From: Candidatus Sulfotelmatobacter sp.
GTDB taxonomy: Bacteria; Acidobacteriota; Terriglobia; Terriglobales; Acidobacteriaceae
Length of the DNA: 64,000 bases
NCBI GenBank assembly: GCA_030041215.1
Contig: JASHOH010000136.1
Location: 214,230-278,229, forward strand
Direction: 5' to 3'
Shown: one piece after another, positions 47,944 through 57,215 of the stretch
Layout of the letters: each line of letters begins with the position of its first letter
Position numbering within the stretch: position 1 is the first letter of the stretch
Notes under the pieces: generated by a model
The model's database searches: none
What the model saw: only the letters and a program-made list of their open reading frames with translations
Told to the model about the DNA's origin: nothing
Translations under genes and position numbers: made by a program

Positions 47944-48914
47944 GGCTCTTCGAGCGCCGTTGTCGGAATTTGCAATGCCTGATCGCGCAGCGCCTGGAAC
48001 AAAACGCTGGTCAAATAGCGCTCGCCGAAATCGGGTAGCACGACAACGACCAGCTTCCCTGCATTATCCTTGCGTTTGGCAATTTTCAAAGCCGCTGCCG
48101 CGGCAGCACCAGACGAGATGCCAACAAGAAGTCCTTCTTCGCGCGCGAGCCGGCGCGCCATCTCAATGGACTCTTCGTTGGTGACCGTGATGATCTCATC
48201 GATGAAGTCAGTGCGCAGAATGCTGGGCACAAAGCCCGCGCCGATTCCCTGAATTTTGTGTGGCGACGGTTTACCGCCGGAGAGAACGGGGCTGTCCGCG
48301 GGCTCAACGGCGATGGCCTTGAAGGAAGGTTTCTTCGGCTTAATGTACTGGCACACGCCGGTAAGCGTTCCACCGGTGCCGATTCCCGAGATGAGGAAAT
48401 CCACTTTCCCGTCGGTGTCGTTCCAGATTTCCGGCCCGGTTGTTTTCAAATGAATCTTAGGATTGGCCGGATTATCGAACTGCTGAAGCATGTAGCCGTT
48501 TGGAGTCTTGCTGAGAACCTCCTGCGCCTTGGCTACCGCCCCGCTCATGCCTTTGGGGCCCGGTGTAAGCACGATCTCCGCTCCAAAGGCCAACAGCAGC
48601 ACGCGGCGCTCGAGGCTCATGGTCTCAGGCATCGTGAGTATCAGTCTGTAGCCCTTGACGGCGGCCACAAAAGCGAGCGCAATGCCAGTATTGCCGCTGG
48701 TCGGCTCGACCAGCACGGTTTTTCCGGGATGAATCTTGCCGGCGCGCTCAGCTTCCTCAATCATGCTGACGCCGATGCGGTCCTTGACGCTGGCGCACGG
48801 ATTCTGGCTTTCGAGCTTGGCCGCTACCTGCGCGGCACAGCCGTTCGTGACCTTGTTCAATCGAACCAGTGGGGTATTCCCGATTAACTCCGTAATATCA
48901 CTTGCAATTTTCAT
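47922..48914 (-). CDS. cysK: cysteine synthase A (O-acetylserine sulfhydrylase)
   Basis: A 330-residue PLP enzyme with NTPLVRLN, the Schiff-base lysine in CASVKDRIG, the substrate loop [10 protein letters not shown] and the PLP-phosphate loop [11 protein letters not shown]. It makes cysteine from O-acetylserine and sulfide. It lies 88 bp downstream of the desulfurase cargo gene, and its 3' end overlaps cysE. The three genes couple sulfur release from cysteine with cysteine formation. The C-terminus (about 20 residues after LFQAL) is slightly longer than usual. Start ATG at 48914; the SD is weak (GGAGCC, distant). Confidence 0.92.
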   Translation of the reverse strand: MKIASDITELIGNTPLVRLNKVTNGCAAQVAAKLESQNPCASVKDRIGVSMIEEAERAGKIHPGKTVLVEPTSGNTGIALAFVAAVKGYRLILTMPETMSLERRVLLLAFGAEIVLTPGPKGMSGAVAKAQEVLSKTPNGYMLQQFDNPANPKIHLKTTGPEIWNDTDGKVDFLISGIGTGGTLTGVCQYIKPKKPSFKAIAVEPADSPVLSGGKPSPHKIQGIGAGFVPSILRTDFIDEIITVTNEESIEMARRLAREEGLLVGISSGAAAAAALKIAKRKDNAGKLVVVVLPDFGERYLTSVLFQALRDQALQIPTTALEEPCVTQSR

Positions 48915-49002
48915 GATGTGTTCACGGCTCCTTTTCTGCGTTTTGAAAAAGTGGAGGCGAGATTCGTGCCTCCACTCAACTAAAGCAACAAAATTTTGGT
49001 GG

Positions 49003-51555
49003 CTACAGCTTGCGGCGGCGGCGTCCCGCCTGTATGCGCAGCAGCGCGGCGATCAATGCATCGATGTCCTCGCAAGTGTTGTAGAACGCGAGCGAAGGAC
49101 GAACCGTGCTTTCAACGCCCATGCGCCGCAGGATCGGCTGAGCACAATGGTGGCCGGAGCGGACCGCAATGCCCTCTTGATTGAGCGCCACGCCAACGTC
49201 CTCGGTGCGAACTTCATCGAGAACGAACGACATGACACCTGCCTTTTCACGGGCCGTACCAATCATCCGCAGGCCCGGCACGGTCAACAGTTTCGATGTG
49301 CCGTAATTCAGGAGGTCGTGCTCGTAGGCGGCGATGCTTTCCATCCCGATCTCGCTGACGTAATCGAGCGCGGCGCCCAACCCCACGGCATCGGCGATGT
49401 TGCCGGTTCCTGCTTCAAAGCGGGCGGGAGCGGGTTGGTAGATCGTCTTCTCGAACGTGACATCAGCGATCATGTTGCCGCCGCTTTGCCAGGGCGGCAT
49501 GCTGTCGAGCATGTCGAGTTTTCCGTAGACGACGCCGATTCCCGTCGGCCCAAACACCTTGTGGCCAGAGAACACGTAAAAGTCACAATCGAGGACTTGC
49601 ACATCCACGGGCATGTGCGAAACAGCCTGAGCGCCATCGACCAGCACACGCGCGCCGTAGCGGTGCGCCATTTCGACCATCTCGCGTGCTGGGGTTACTG
49701 TGCCGAGGGCATTCGACACCTGCGAAAAAGCCACGATGCGGGTACGCGGCCCGAGCAGCTTTTCGTACTCTTCGAGAATGATCTCGCCGCGGTCATTCAC
49801 CGGAGCCACGCGCAGCTTTGCGCCTTTTTCGGAGCACAGCATCTGCCAGGGAACGATGTTCGCGTGATGTTCCAGCCATGTGATGACCACCTCGTCGCCT
49901 TCGCGAACGTTGCGGCGTCCCCAGGCTTGCGCGACGAGATTGATGCCTTCGGTCGCGCCACGAACGAAAATGATCTCATGCGTGGACGACGCGTTCAGGA
50001 AACGCCGCGATTTTTCGCGTGCGCTCTCGTAAGCGTCGGTGGCTCGCGCCGCGAGCTCGTGAGCGGCGCGGTGAATGTTCGAATTCTCATGGCGGTAAAA
50101 GTCCGCCACACGTTCGATGACGGCATTCGGTTTCTGCGTGGTCGCTGCATTATCAAGCCAGACCAATGGATGGCCATGTATCTGCTCTTCGAGAATGGGG
50201 AAGTCGCGGCGGATGAGTTTGGCGTCGAGCGGGTGCTTGGAGATGCCAAGCTCGACCGGTTCCAGCCCGGGGACAAATTCGAAGGCTTGGATTCCAACCG
50301 GTGAAGATGGCATTTCACGCAGTTTTTGTGTTTCCGTCTGAGTCGCTTTCGGCTCAGCTACCGCGACATTTCCGATGCCCGGTACGTTTGGAGGCGAACC
50401 TGCCTTGCGCAGGTCCGTCTCCGTTGAACTCACGTTTGCCGAAGTTGAAGGCATTCCTGGAACGCCGGGAGCAGATTGCACTCCGGGCACCCCGGGAAAA
50501 GAAAATAAGTCGCTCAATGATGGAAGGGTCGCAACGGTGCCGGGATAGACCGATTTTTCGCCATCCGCCAGAGTTGTTGATAGAGACGAATCGGTCGATT
50601 CCCCTCTTGAAATTCCAGCCAGCTCCGGCGGCGTGAAGCTCGGAACGGCAGGCGTGACGGATTTCACGTCATGAGGCGGAGCAGCCGCAGGGACTCTGGG
50701 AGCAGCCGTTCCGCTATTTGCTGCTGCGATGAGAGTTTCCACAGATGGAGTGGAAGATGGGGTCGCAACATTCGGTACGGTCTGCAGACCAGGAGCGCTC
50801 GGAATCGCCGGCACGCGCGGAAAAGAAAACAGCTCGTTAATCGGGGGCAACACGGGGGCCGCACCGGGGGATGTGCCTTTTCCGCCTTGCACGGAGTATG
50901 GCGTCGTTCCGGGTACGGCTGCCGCGCTCTCCAGCGAAAGGGGAACAGCGCTCACATCCGCGCCTCCCGGAGGAGAGGTTGACGGCGAGGCGGGCGCCGC
51001 CGAAATGCTGGGAAAGGAGAACATTTCGCTACCCGGCGGCAGTGTTGGTGCCGCGGAAAAAGGAGACGCTTTCCCTTCGGCGAGAAAATCAGGCGGTGAA
51101 CCCGGAACCGGCGGCGTCGGTGCAGTGCTCGGAGCTCCGGGCACAAGCGCGGTCGCGCCCGCCAATGAAGACGCAATGGCCCGCAGGTCGGTTTCTGTCA
51201 GCGGACCGATTGTAGTTGCCGGCGGTGAGCCAGGAACACTGGGAACCCGTTCCGGTGCCGTTTCACGAACCGGCACTCCTTCGGGAAACATGGTCACGGG
51301 AATTTCTTCCGATTCAGCTTCAGCCGGAGGATGTTCTGCCAAGCCGCCGTTCTCGCCAAGGCTTCTCGGCATCGCCAGAAAAAACTCGTTCGCGAGCCTT
51401 TCGAGTGTTGCCGGGTCCGGCAAAGGAATGGCGCCGAAGGGGTAGTAGCGCGCCCCTTCGACGTCTACCGGCGCTGATGCCTTGGGAGCAGCCGCTTTCG
51501 GCCTGCTGGCTCCATTGCTCGATCCATTACTTGTATTCGTGATATTTGTCGACAT
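49003..51555 (-). CDS. cysteine desulfurase, Family 2A encapsulin cargo, with 440-residue repeat-bearing N-terminal extension
   Basis: An 850-residue protein. Residues 445-850 are a SufS-type cysteine desulfurase: [30 protein letters not shown] lysine in [11 protein letters not shown], and catalytic Cys in [15 protein letters not shown]. Residues 1-440 are low-complexity, rich in Pro, Ser, Ala and Gly. They carry ERLANEFF (52-59) and three FSFP boxes (179, 243, 351), each after a P.LP...(E/D)(M/L) lead. Known cargo desulfurases of Family 2A encapsulins have a disordered N-terminus that anchors them in the shell, usually near 225 residues, so this one is about twice as long. The ATG at 51555 has GGAG seven bases upstream and overlaps the shell gene end by 29 bp. 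Confidence 0.9.
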   Translation of the reverse strand: MSTNITNTSNGSSNGASRPKAAAPKASAPVDVEGARYYPFGAIPLPDPATLERLANEFFLAMPRSLGENGGLAEHPPAEAESEEIPVTMFPEGVPVRETAPERVPSVPGSPPATTIGPLTETDLRAIASSLAGATALVPGAPSTAPTPPVPGSPPDFLAEGKASPFSAAPTLPPGSEMFSFPSISAAPASPSTSPPGGADVSAVPLSLESAAAVPGTTPYSVQGGKGTSPGAAPVLPPINELFSFPRVPAIPSAPGLQTVPNVATPSSTPSVETLIAAANSGTAAPRVPAAAPPHDVKSVTPAVPSFTPPELAGISRGESTDSSLSTTLADGEKSVYPGTVATLPSLSDLFSFPGVPGVQSAPGVPGMPSTSANVSSTETDLRKAGSPPNVPGIGNVAVAEPKATQTETQKLREMPSSPVGIQAFEFVPGLEPVELGISKHPLDAKLIRRDFPILEEQIHGHPLVWLDNAATTQKPNAVIERVADFYRHENSNIHRAAHELAARATDAYESAREKSRRFLNASSTHEIIFVRGATEGINLVAQAWGRRNVREGDEVVITWLEHHANIVPWQMLCSEKGAKLRVAPVNDRGEIILEEYEKLLGPRTRIVAFSQVSNALGTVTPAREMVEMAHRYGARVLVDGAQAVSHMPVDVQVLDCDFYVFSGHKVFGPTGIGVVYGKLDMLDSMPPWQSGGNMIADVTFEKTIYQPAPARFEAGTGNIADAVGLGAALDYVSEIGMESIAAYEHDLLNYGTSKLLTVPGLRMIGTAREKAGVMSFVLDEVRTEDVGVALNQEGIAVRSGHHCAQPILRRMGVESTVRPSLAFYNTCEDIDALIAALLRIQAGRRRRKL

Positions 51556-52446
51556 GGACGTTCTCCAGTATCCCAAGTGCGTCTTGGGTCAGGACCACTA
51601 TCGAGCAATAGAGAGAGATCAGATATGAAGCAATTGCTTTGTGGTTAATGCCCATGAAGCGAACCGACAAACTAGGCGACACTTCTCCGGGCAGGCCCGG
51701 CTGGAAGAGCCCGATCACTCCCTGCTTCTTCTCACCCGTGCGCAGCAGAAGAATGTCCGTGGTCTCCGCCTTTAGCGGCAGTTTGTTGCATGGGACCAGC
51801 GGAATGCCGCGCCAGGTCACAAACGGATTGCCAAACATCGTGACGGTTGGGGGCGGAACGCCGCGGAAGGTGCATTCGCGGCCGAACGCTGCGATCGCGC
51901 GCGGATGCGCCAAAAAGAAGCTGGGCTCTTTCCACACCCTCGCGATGAGTTCGTCCAAGTCGTCGGGGGTGGGGTGCCATCTCTTGTTTTTACTCTCATT
52001 TCCGGAGCAACGTTGTTGAGTAGGCCGTACTCGGCATTGTTAAGGAGTGCCGTTTCCTGGCGCTCTTTAACTTTCTCAATCATCAGGCGCAGTTGCTCCC
52101 GGATCTGATCATGCGGGCTGCGATATAGATCCGAAATGCGGGTTTGCACGTCGAGAACGCTTGTCACCGCGTTCAGCGCATATTCGCGGGGCTTCTTCTC
52201 GCAGTCCACATAGATTTCAGGCAGGTCGATCTCGTCGTCAGGGGCGCATTCTATGGTGCGCGTTCCCGGACGCGTGGGTTTGACTTTGTTGAGTCGGTAG
52301 ACACCGGCTTCGACGGGCACCCAAGAGAGGAAAGTGATCAGCCAGCGTGGCGTGATCGCTTCCATCATTGGGACCGTTTTAGTGACGGTAGCGAGCTGGC
52401 GAGCCTGTTGCTCGGTCAGTGTATGACGGACTTCTGCTGTCGCCAT
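51527..52446 (-). CDS. Family 2A encapsulin shell protein (SrpI-like), frameshifted as sequenced
   Basis: Two overlapping frames together encode an encapsulin of about 304 residues, normal for the family. The first (start ATG 52446, AAGGAG upstream) has [39 protein letters not shown] and [19 protein letters not shown] and runs to RDGTPPP. The second resumes at [20 protein letters not shown] and continues through [24 protein letters not shown] to the end at 51527. The switch lies in a run of five G on the plus strand (51965-51969); one added base restores the frame. This could be a sequencing or assembly error, a real mutation, or slippage. The shell stores sulfur released by the desulfurase cargo encoded next. 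Confidence 0.88.
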
Positions 52447-52687
52447 GCGATTAGCTCCTTAGCTTAAGAAATTTGTGTTGTGCAGCGCCAGTTGATGAAG
52501 AACCTGGCAAGCAGAACTTGCCGAAAAATAATCGGGCGCGGGCGCGTTCTTGTTGCGGGTGGTATACAACAGGGCTTACCTTCCTGTCTGTGACTCCTCT
52601 GACAGTCGAATGCCCGGAGAAAATCGCACAGCCGAATGCCCATTCCTGCGAACGAGTATTTGAGAAGGGGAAAGGCTGCACTGGCAA

Positions 52688-52716
52688 AAATATCAGTTCC
52701 ACCTCAACATTGTCAA
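52688..52716 (-). promoter_or_regulatory. predicted sigma70 promoter of the encapsulin operon
   Basis: On the minus strand TTGACA (52716-52711) is followed after 17 bp by ATATTT (52693-52688), about 240 bp upstream of the encapsulin ATG. The 306-bp gap 52447-52752 shows no coding frame. Its AT-rich right end (52710-52752) contrasts with the rest of the window. GGTATACAA at 52561 is the only other dyad seen. Confidence 0.45.
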
Positions 52717-52879
52717 CTTTGTCTATTGAATTACTAGATATTCTGCGTTAAATTATGACGGCCTTTGCTTCCGGCTCCGCTTTGTCGGGGTGAGCCGTGA
52801 AACGAGGCGCCTGCCGACTTGGTTTTCGGCAGGCTTTTCGTCAGGCCTTTCGGTTAAAGAATTTGCCGAGCAGTGTGCC

Positions 52880-53166
52880 CTAAGCGGTCGCAACGGCGGC
52901 GTGGCCGATGTAAAACTTCTTTCTTGCACGCGAGCGGATGCCAGTTGGGCATGCAATTTCCGAATTTCTGCGTCCAGTTCGTTGAAGCTTGTGCAGCGGG
53001 CAGTCATCCTTAGTGTTTCGGACTCGATCGCCGGATTGCCTTGTCCGCTTTTCACAGAAACCCATGCCGTTGGCTGCCTCGTTTCAGGATCGCTCTCCGG
53101 ATACACAAGATCGAGGTGTACCGCTTCTTGGCTGCGGGGATTGCCTTCCGCAACCTTCGGCAACAT
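52880..53166 (-). pseudogene. small conserved coiled-coil protein, frameshifted copy
   Basis: From ATG 53166 (GGAG six bases upstream) the frame gives LDLVYPESDPETRQPTAWV, then SFNELDAEIRKLHAQLAS. This parallels the intact gene at 53641 (YVESDPGTHQPSACIYV, then TFVELDREIRRLHAELDE). At about 52935-52945 the homology leaves this frame and continues one frame over as SRARKKFYIGHAAVATA, ending in TAG at 52880, just as the paralogue has RARAKKKFYKAEAAAAS. A deletion of one (or four) bases explains this. The unshifted frame runs on to 52753 with unrelated sequence. Function unknown. Confidence 0.55.
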
Positions 53167-53215
53167 CACGACTCCGCCTTCAGCGGACAAAGGCTCCCCA
53201 TCGTGCTGTTGAGAC

Positions 53216-53491
53216 TCAAGCAGGAATTGAGTTCCGCCGGTTCGGGCTTGAGTCCCGTACGCGGTGGCTTCCTTTGCCTCCGCCAGAGAAACCGTTTCCG
53301 TAACTTTGCGGATGAGGAATGGCTGAGGATTGGTTCGACTGCCTGGTCACTCTGGATTGGAACTGGAATGGTTCGGTTTGACAGGTAACGTGATAGATCT
53401 CCCCGGCTGGGCTGGTGACTTCGAATTTTCCGCTCTCGCCGCGCAGAGCCAGCCCGAGATCATAGGTGGCGATTGTTTCCCCCAGTTGCAT
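53216..53491 (-). CDS. small protein of unknown function
   Basis: A 91-residue frame from ATG 53491, with AGGAAGG five bases upstream. The first half is protein-like (MQLGETIATYDLGLALRGES, then GKFEVTSPAGEIYHVTC). The second half is low in hydrophobics and looks degenerate (SNQSSAIPHPQSYGNGFSGG), so a frameshift near 53330 is possible. It sits between the two paralogous small coiled-coil genes on the same strand, between the sulfur fusion gene and the encapsulin operon. I do not recognise the family. Confidence 0.4.
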   Translation of the reverse strand: MQLGETIATYDLGLALRGESGKFEVTSPAGEIYHVTCQTEPFQFQSRVTRQSNQSSAIPHPQSYGNGFSGGGKGSHRVRDSSPNRRNSIPA

Positions 53492-53640
53492 CGCGACCTT
53501 CCTCCTGCCCGGGAAAACACGAAAAGAATCCCTAGCAGACAAGTAGTAATTGTGGTTCAGATGGAACCATGGGAAACAAAGTGATAGCTCGCTTTGTCAA
53601 AGCATAAAAGCTCAGCAAGCCAGCCCCGAGGAAGGTTAGA

Positions 53641-53895
53641 CTACGATGCCGCTGCAGCCTCCGCTTTATAAAACTTCTTCTTGGCCCTCGCCCGAATCTC
53701 ATCCAACTCTGCGTGCAGTCGGCGAATCTCGCGGTCGAGTTCGACGAATGTCAAACCTGGGGCTGTGAGCGGTATTTCCGACCCGCCGGCAGGTTTGACG
53801 TAGATGCAAGCCGACGGCTGATGAGTTCCTGGGTCGCTCTCTACATACGAGAGAATGAAGCTTGAAATTTCCATGATGCGGCGATTGTCCCACAT
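53641..53895 (-). CDS. small coiled-coil protein of unknown function
   Basis: An 84-residue protein. The N-terminal half (ISSFILSYVESDPGTHQPSA, then CIYVKPAGG) could be a small beta domain. The C-terminal half (FVELDREIRRLHAELDEIRA, then RAKKKFYKAEAAAAS) is a strongly charged helix with heptad-like spacing and a basic patch RAKKKF. It is the intact paralogue of the frameshifted gene at 52880. No known family is recognised. The start could also be ATG at 53874; neither start has a strong SD. Confidence 0.55.
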   Translation of the reverse strand: MWDNRRIMEISSFILSYVESDPGTHQPSACIYVKPAGGSEIPLTAPGLTFVELDREIRRLHAELDEIRARAKKKFYKAEAAAAS

Positions 53896-54024
53896 GATCT
53901 CTGCTCACGCAACCTGAGATTCGCCTAATAGAAGAAATTTGTTCTGCTTGTTACGCGAACGTGACGACGGAATGTAAAGCGGCGGGGCTGGCTTGAAATG
54001 AGACGCCTGTCACATTGCGAAGTC

Positions 54025-56862
54025 TTAGGCTTCAATCGGCTGTTCACAAACTACCGGCAATTTGGCCTCCTGCCAGGCGTCGAAGCCGCCGCTGACATCC
54101 ACCACATTGCGGTATCCCGCTCGCTGCAAAAGGCTGCAGGCGATGGTGCTGCGATACCCGCTTTTGCAATGGACGGCGATGAGGGCATCGCGTACGAGAG
54201 GAAGCGTAGTGCTAGCCAATCCATCCAGAGGAATCGAAAACGCGTCCGCAATATGACCCACCTGGAACTCGGGATTTCGGCGCACATCAACCACATGAAC
54301 GTTCGTAGTGTGTTGCCATCCATTCAGAGTTTGAACTGAGATTTTTGCCAAGCGGCCGAGCTCAAAACCTGCCCGCTTCCATCCTTCCATTCCATCCTGC
54401 AAATAGCCGCGCACATCTTCGATTCCCACACGCGCCAGTCTGACACGCGCCTCAGACAACTGCTCCGGCGTATCAGCGATCAGGATCGGGCGGGAAGATA
54501 ACCCCAAAACAATTCCCGCCCACGAAGCGAATTGTCCGGAGAGAGCAATGTTGATTGAACCGGGTACGTGCCCGGCGGCAAAGCAATCGCCGGTCCTTAC
54601 GTCCAGCACGTTAGCGCCATCCGCCAACTCGTCGGCAAGCTCTTGAGCTGAAATCGGCCGCAGTTCAGGCAGATCCGAAAGTGCGGTTGCACCCTGGCGA
54701 TTGAGTTCCGCATCCTGCAGGAAGTAGTCGGGACGCGAAGGCAAGTTGGACGTCAACTCGTGAATGAACTCATTCCGGTTCTTGATCTGGAGGGCGTAAT
54801 TGGTCAAGCGCTCGGTCCCGATGGTAGATGACCGTTCAGCCCTCATGTTGCGGCCACAAAGCGAACCCGCGCCATGCGCGGGGTAAACCAGCACATCGTC
54901 GGGGAGCTTGAGAATCTTCTCGTGCAGGCTGTCGTACAAGATGCCAGCCAGTTGTGCGGGAGTGTGCGTTTTCGAAAGATCTGGCCGGCCGACATCGCCA
55001 AGAAATAATGTGTCCCCGGTGAGAATCGCCCATGGCTTCGGAGATTTCTCTTCATCAGTGACCAGCAAGCAAATGCTCTCGGGAGTATGCCCCGGTGTTT
55101 CCAGCACCCGAAGGCGCATGGCGCCGACGCGCAGTTCGAATCCATCATGAACCGCAACGTGCGGAAAGGCAGCGTTGGCACGATCGCCGATGTAGATTTT
55201 TGCGCCAGTTCGCGCTGCCAGCTCTTTGTGTCCCGAAACGAAGTCAGCGTGCAAATGGGTTTCAAAAATGTGGCGAATCTTCGCGCCATGCGCGGCGGCC
55301 GCCTCGCAATAAATCTCGATATCCCGTTGCGGATCGACGATGACGGCTTCTCCCTGCGATATCAAAATGTAAGATGCATGCGCGAGACAACCCAGATAAC
55401 ACTGTTCGAAATACATGGAACCATCCTTTGTTTGTACGAGCGGAGATGAATGAAGCAAAGGCCGCTGTGCCTCAATTTTCTTCTGAACGCTCGCAGCTAA
55501 GTGTGCTGCCAAGCTCGCGGCTTGCGCGCGAATTTCGGGAACCGCTATAGTCTCCCACAAATTTCCCTTGCGAAGCGGACCGAGCGTATAGAAAAGCTCG
55601 CTCGGCACGCCCCGATCATCGAGCAAAGCGCCGTTGTCAGTGGTGTCCAATCCCAACGACAACGAATCCGGCCGCACCAATCCTTGTTGCAACAAGTTCT
55701 TCAATAGAGGGTCGTCAATTCGCCGCATATCCGAGTCGGGCCCCGTACAGTTGATGACGCGATCCACCTGCAGCGTTAGAAATTCCCCGGAGTGCTGCTC
55801 CCGATACGTGATATCGACGCCGCCATTGTTTTCGGCATACTCGACAATTCGCCCGGCGTGAATCTCCATTTTTTTCTCGCCAAGTTCCGAAGCCAGCATC
55901 GCACCGATCTGCGGAGCCACACGATGCCGATGCACGTCCCAATAAGCTCGCAGATGACGTAGGAATCGGCGCTGCTCGTTCAATGGCAGCGACCCCCAGA
56001 TTTTCTGTGTGAAGGGACGCAAGGAGTCGATAACGGCGCGCCAATCGCCGTTCTCACTTTCAGCGCGACGCACCTGAGATCGAACCAACTGAAGCAAGCC
56101 GAGCGCTGTGCGTGGAGAGTCGTCGCTCCAGAATGCCGACCAGGGCTCAGCCGCCTTGGGCTTATGTTGCTGCGGCAGCAGTCCATGGCGCGAGAGCAAG
56201 TGAATCTTGCCTTTGAACCCTCGCTCGCGCAGGGAAATTCCTACATCGACGCTGGTAAGGCCGGAACCTACGAGAAGTACACTGCCATCGTGATCGACGT
56301 CATCAAGAGCTCTAGCGGACCAGGGATTGGCAATGTAACGTGAGCTCGTCTCTTTCTGCCCAGGAAAGTTCGGATTAGCAGGCGGGAAATTGCCGAGAGT
56401 AAGAACAACTTTATCGGCTCGAAGTTTGCTTCGGCTGCGAAGGGTAATCTCTGCTTTGCCATTAATTTGTTTTACCGCTATTGCTTCATCTCGCTCCCAT
56501 TGGAATCGGGCTGCAGTCGCCTCGCGCGCTTCCTGCAAAACCGACTCCGCGTACCGACCATAAACCTGCCGCGGAACATAATCGCCCGGTTCCACGCTAC
56601 AGTCGTAGTAAAGCCGCGCCCAGCGAAGAAAGTGCTGCGGATCATCGGCGAGAGCGCTCATGTTCCGCGCCCGCACATTCAGCAGATGGCCGCCGCACTG
56701 GGTTTCGTAAGCCACTCCGCGGCCTGGGCCGCCCGACCGCTCAATCAGGACTACTGACGTCGAAGGCCCGCACACGCGAAGCAAAGCCGCCGTCAAGCAT
56801 GCCCCGCTGAATCCCCCTCCAATAATGGCGAACGTTGATACGAAATTGCCCCTGTCGCCCAT
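54025..56862 (-). CDS. three-part fusion: FAD/NAD(P)-binding oxidoreductase + ETHE1-like persulfide dioxygenase + two rhodanese domains
   Basis: A 945-residue continuous frame. Residues 1-470 are an FAD/NAD(P)-binding domain (FAIIGGGFSGACLTAALLR, GVAYET, HLLNVRARNMSALADDP, a second Rossmann VLLVGSGLTSVDVGISL). From about 483 a metallo-beta-lactamase starts as free-standing relatives do (MYFEQCYLGCLAHASYIL), with the metal motif THLHADFVSGH (535-545), ETPGHTPESICLL, ILTGDTLFLGDVGRPDL and YPAHGAGSLCG. This is the ETHE1/persulfide-dioxygenase type. Two rhodanese domains follow. The first (about 735-835) has ADTPEQ where the catalytic Cys should be; the second (about 845-940) has HCKSGYRS (C899). 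MBL-rhodanese-rhodanese is the CstB arrangement; the N-terminal flavoprotein is an unusual addition. ATG 56862 is chosen for its SD spacing. Confidence 0.85.
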   Translation of the reverse strand: MGDRGNFVSTFAIIGGGFSGACLTAALLRVCGPSTSVVLIERSGGPGRGVAYETQCGGHLLNVRARNMSALADDPQHFLRWARLYYDCSVEPGDYVPRQVYGRYAESVLQEAREATAARFQWERDEAIAVKQINGKAEITLRSRSKLRADKVVLTLGNFPPANPNFPGQKETSSRYIANPWSARALDDVDHDGSVLLVGSGLTSVDVGISLRERGFKGKIHLLSRHGLLPQQHKPKAAEPWSAFWSDDSPRTALGLLQLVRSQVRRAESENGDWRAVIDSLRPFTQKIWGSLPLNEQRRFLRHLRAYWDVHRHRVAPQIGAMLASELGEKKMEIHAGRIVEYAENNGGVDITYREQHSGEFLTLQVDRVINCTGPDSDMRRIDDPLLKNLLQQGLVRPDSLSLGLDTTDNGALLDDRGVPSELFYTLGPLRKGNLWETIAVPEIRAQAASLAAHLAASVQKKIEAQRPLLHSSPLVQTKDGSMYFEQCYLGCLAHASYILISQGEAVIVDPQRDIEIYCEAAAAHGAKIRHIFETHLHADFVSGHKELAARTGAKIYIGDRANAAFPHVAVHDGFELRVGAMRLRVLETPGHTPESICLLVTDEEKSPKPWAILTGDTLFLGDVGRPDLSKTHTPAQLAGILYDSLHEKILKLPDDVLVYPAHGAGSLCGRNMRAERSSTIGTERLTNYALQIKNRNEFIHELTSNLPSRPDYFLQDAELNRQGATALSDLPELRPISAQELADELADGANVLDVRTGDCFAAGHVPGSINIALSGQFASWAGIVLGLSSRPILIADTPEQLSEARVRLARVGIEDVRGYLQDGMEGWKRAGFELGRLAKISVQTLNGWQHTTNVHVVDVRRNPEFQVGHIADAFSIPLDGLASTTLPLVRDALIAVHCKSGYRSTIACSLLQRAGYRNVVDVSGGFDAWQEAKLPVVCEQPIEA

Positions 56863-56917
56863 TGATGCCATCCCCCAGTTCCCCGTCCAAATAATGAATA
56901 ACGATAATCCCTATTTT

Positions 56918-57063
56918 AGTACTAGACATGCAATTGAGACGCCAAACATAGCGAAAAAAGTCTTTTCGATTCAGCAGGTTTTAGTTCGTTCGTTGCGGCC
57001 AACCGGCTCAGGTGTAAATTCAATTCACACGCCAAATTCGCCGAGTACCGTCTAGTACTGGAC
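56918..57063. promoter_or_regulatory. paired GTCTAGTACT elements upstream of the sulfur fusion gene
   Basis: The 353-bp gap between the fusion gene and carbonic anhydrase shows no credible gene. It holds two copies of GTCTAGTACT, one on each strand: 56918-56927 (minus) and 57050-57059 (plus). The latter is part of the dyad GTCTAGTACTGGAC (57050-57063, 12 of 14). They lie about 55 and 190 bp upstream of the fusion-gene start and could be operator sites for a sulfide- or persulfide-responsive regulator (inference). Confidence 0.35.
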
Positions 57064-57215
57064 ACTCGATCTCGCGCGCGGACGCCGATGCGACGATCGC
57101 AGTCGTGGCACTGAATGCCAACTTGGGGGCCAGCTGGACGTTGTTGAAGGCTTATCCGACTTTCTATCCGTCCCCCAAACTCGCCGTCTCACCCTGGGCA
57201 TCCGTCGTTCTCCGA

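Noticed and set aside
48736..50304. 522-residue plus-strand frame
   Set aside because: It is exactly antisense to the cysteine desulfurase and cysK genes, whose domains and catalytic residues are certain; high-GC third positions keep the opposite strand open.
50729..51445. 238-residue plus-strand frame rich in Gly/Pro/Ser
   Set aside because: It is a shadow of the low-complexity cargo extension on the opposite strand.
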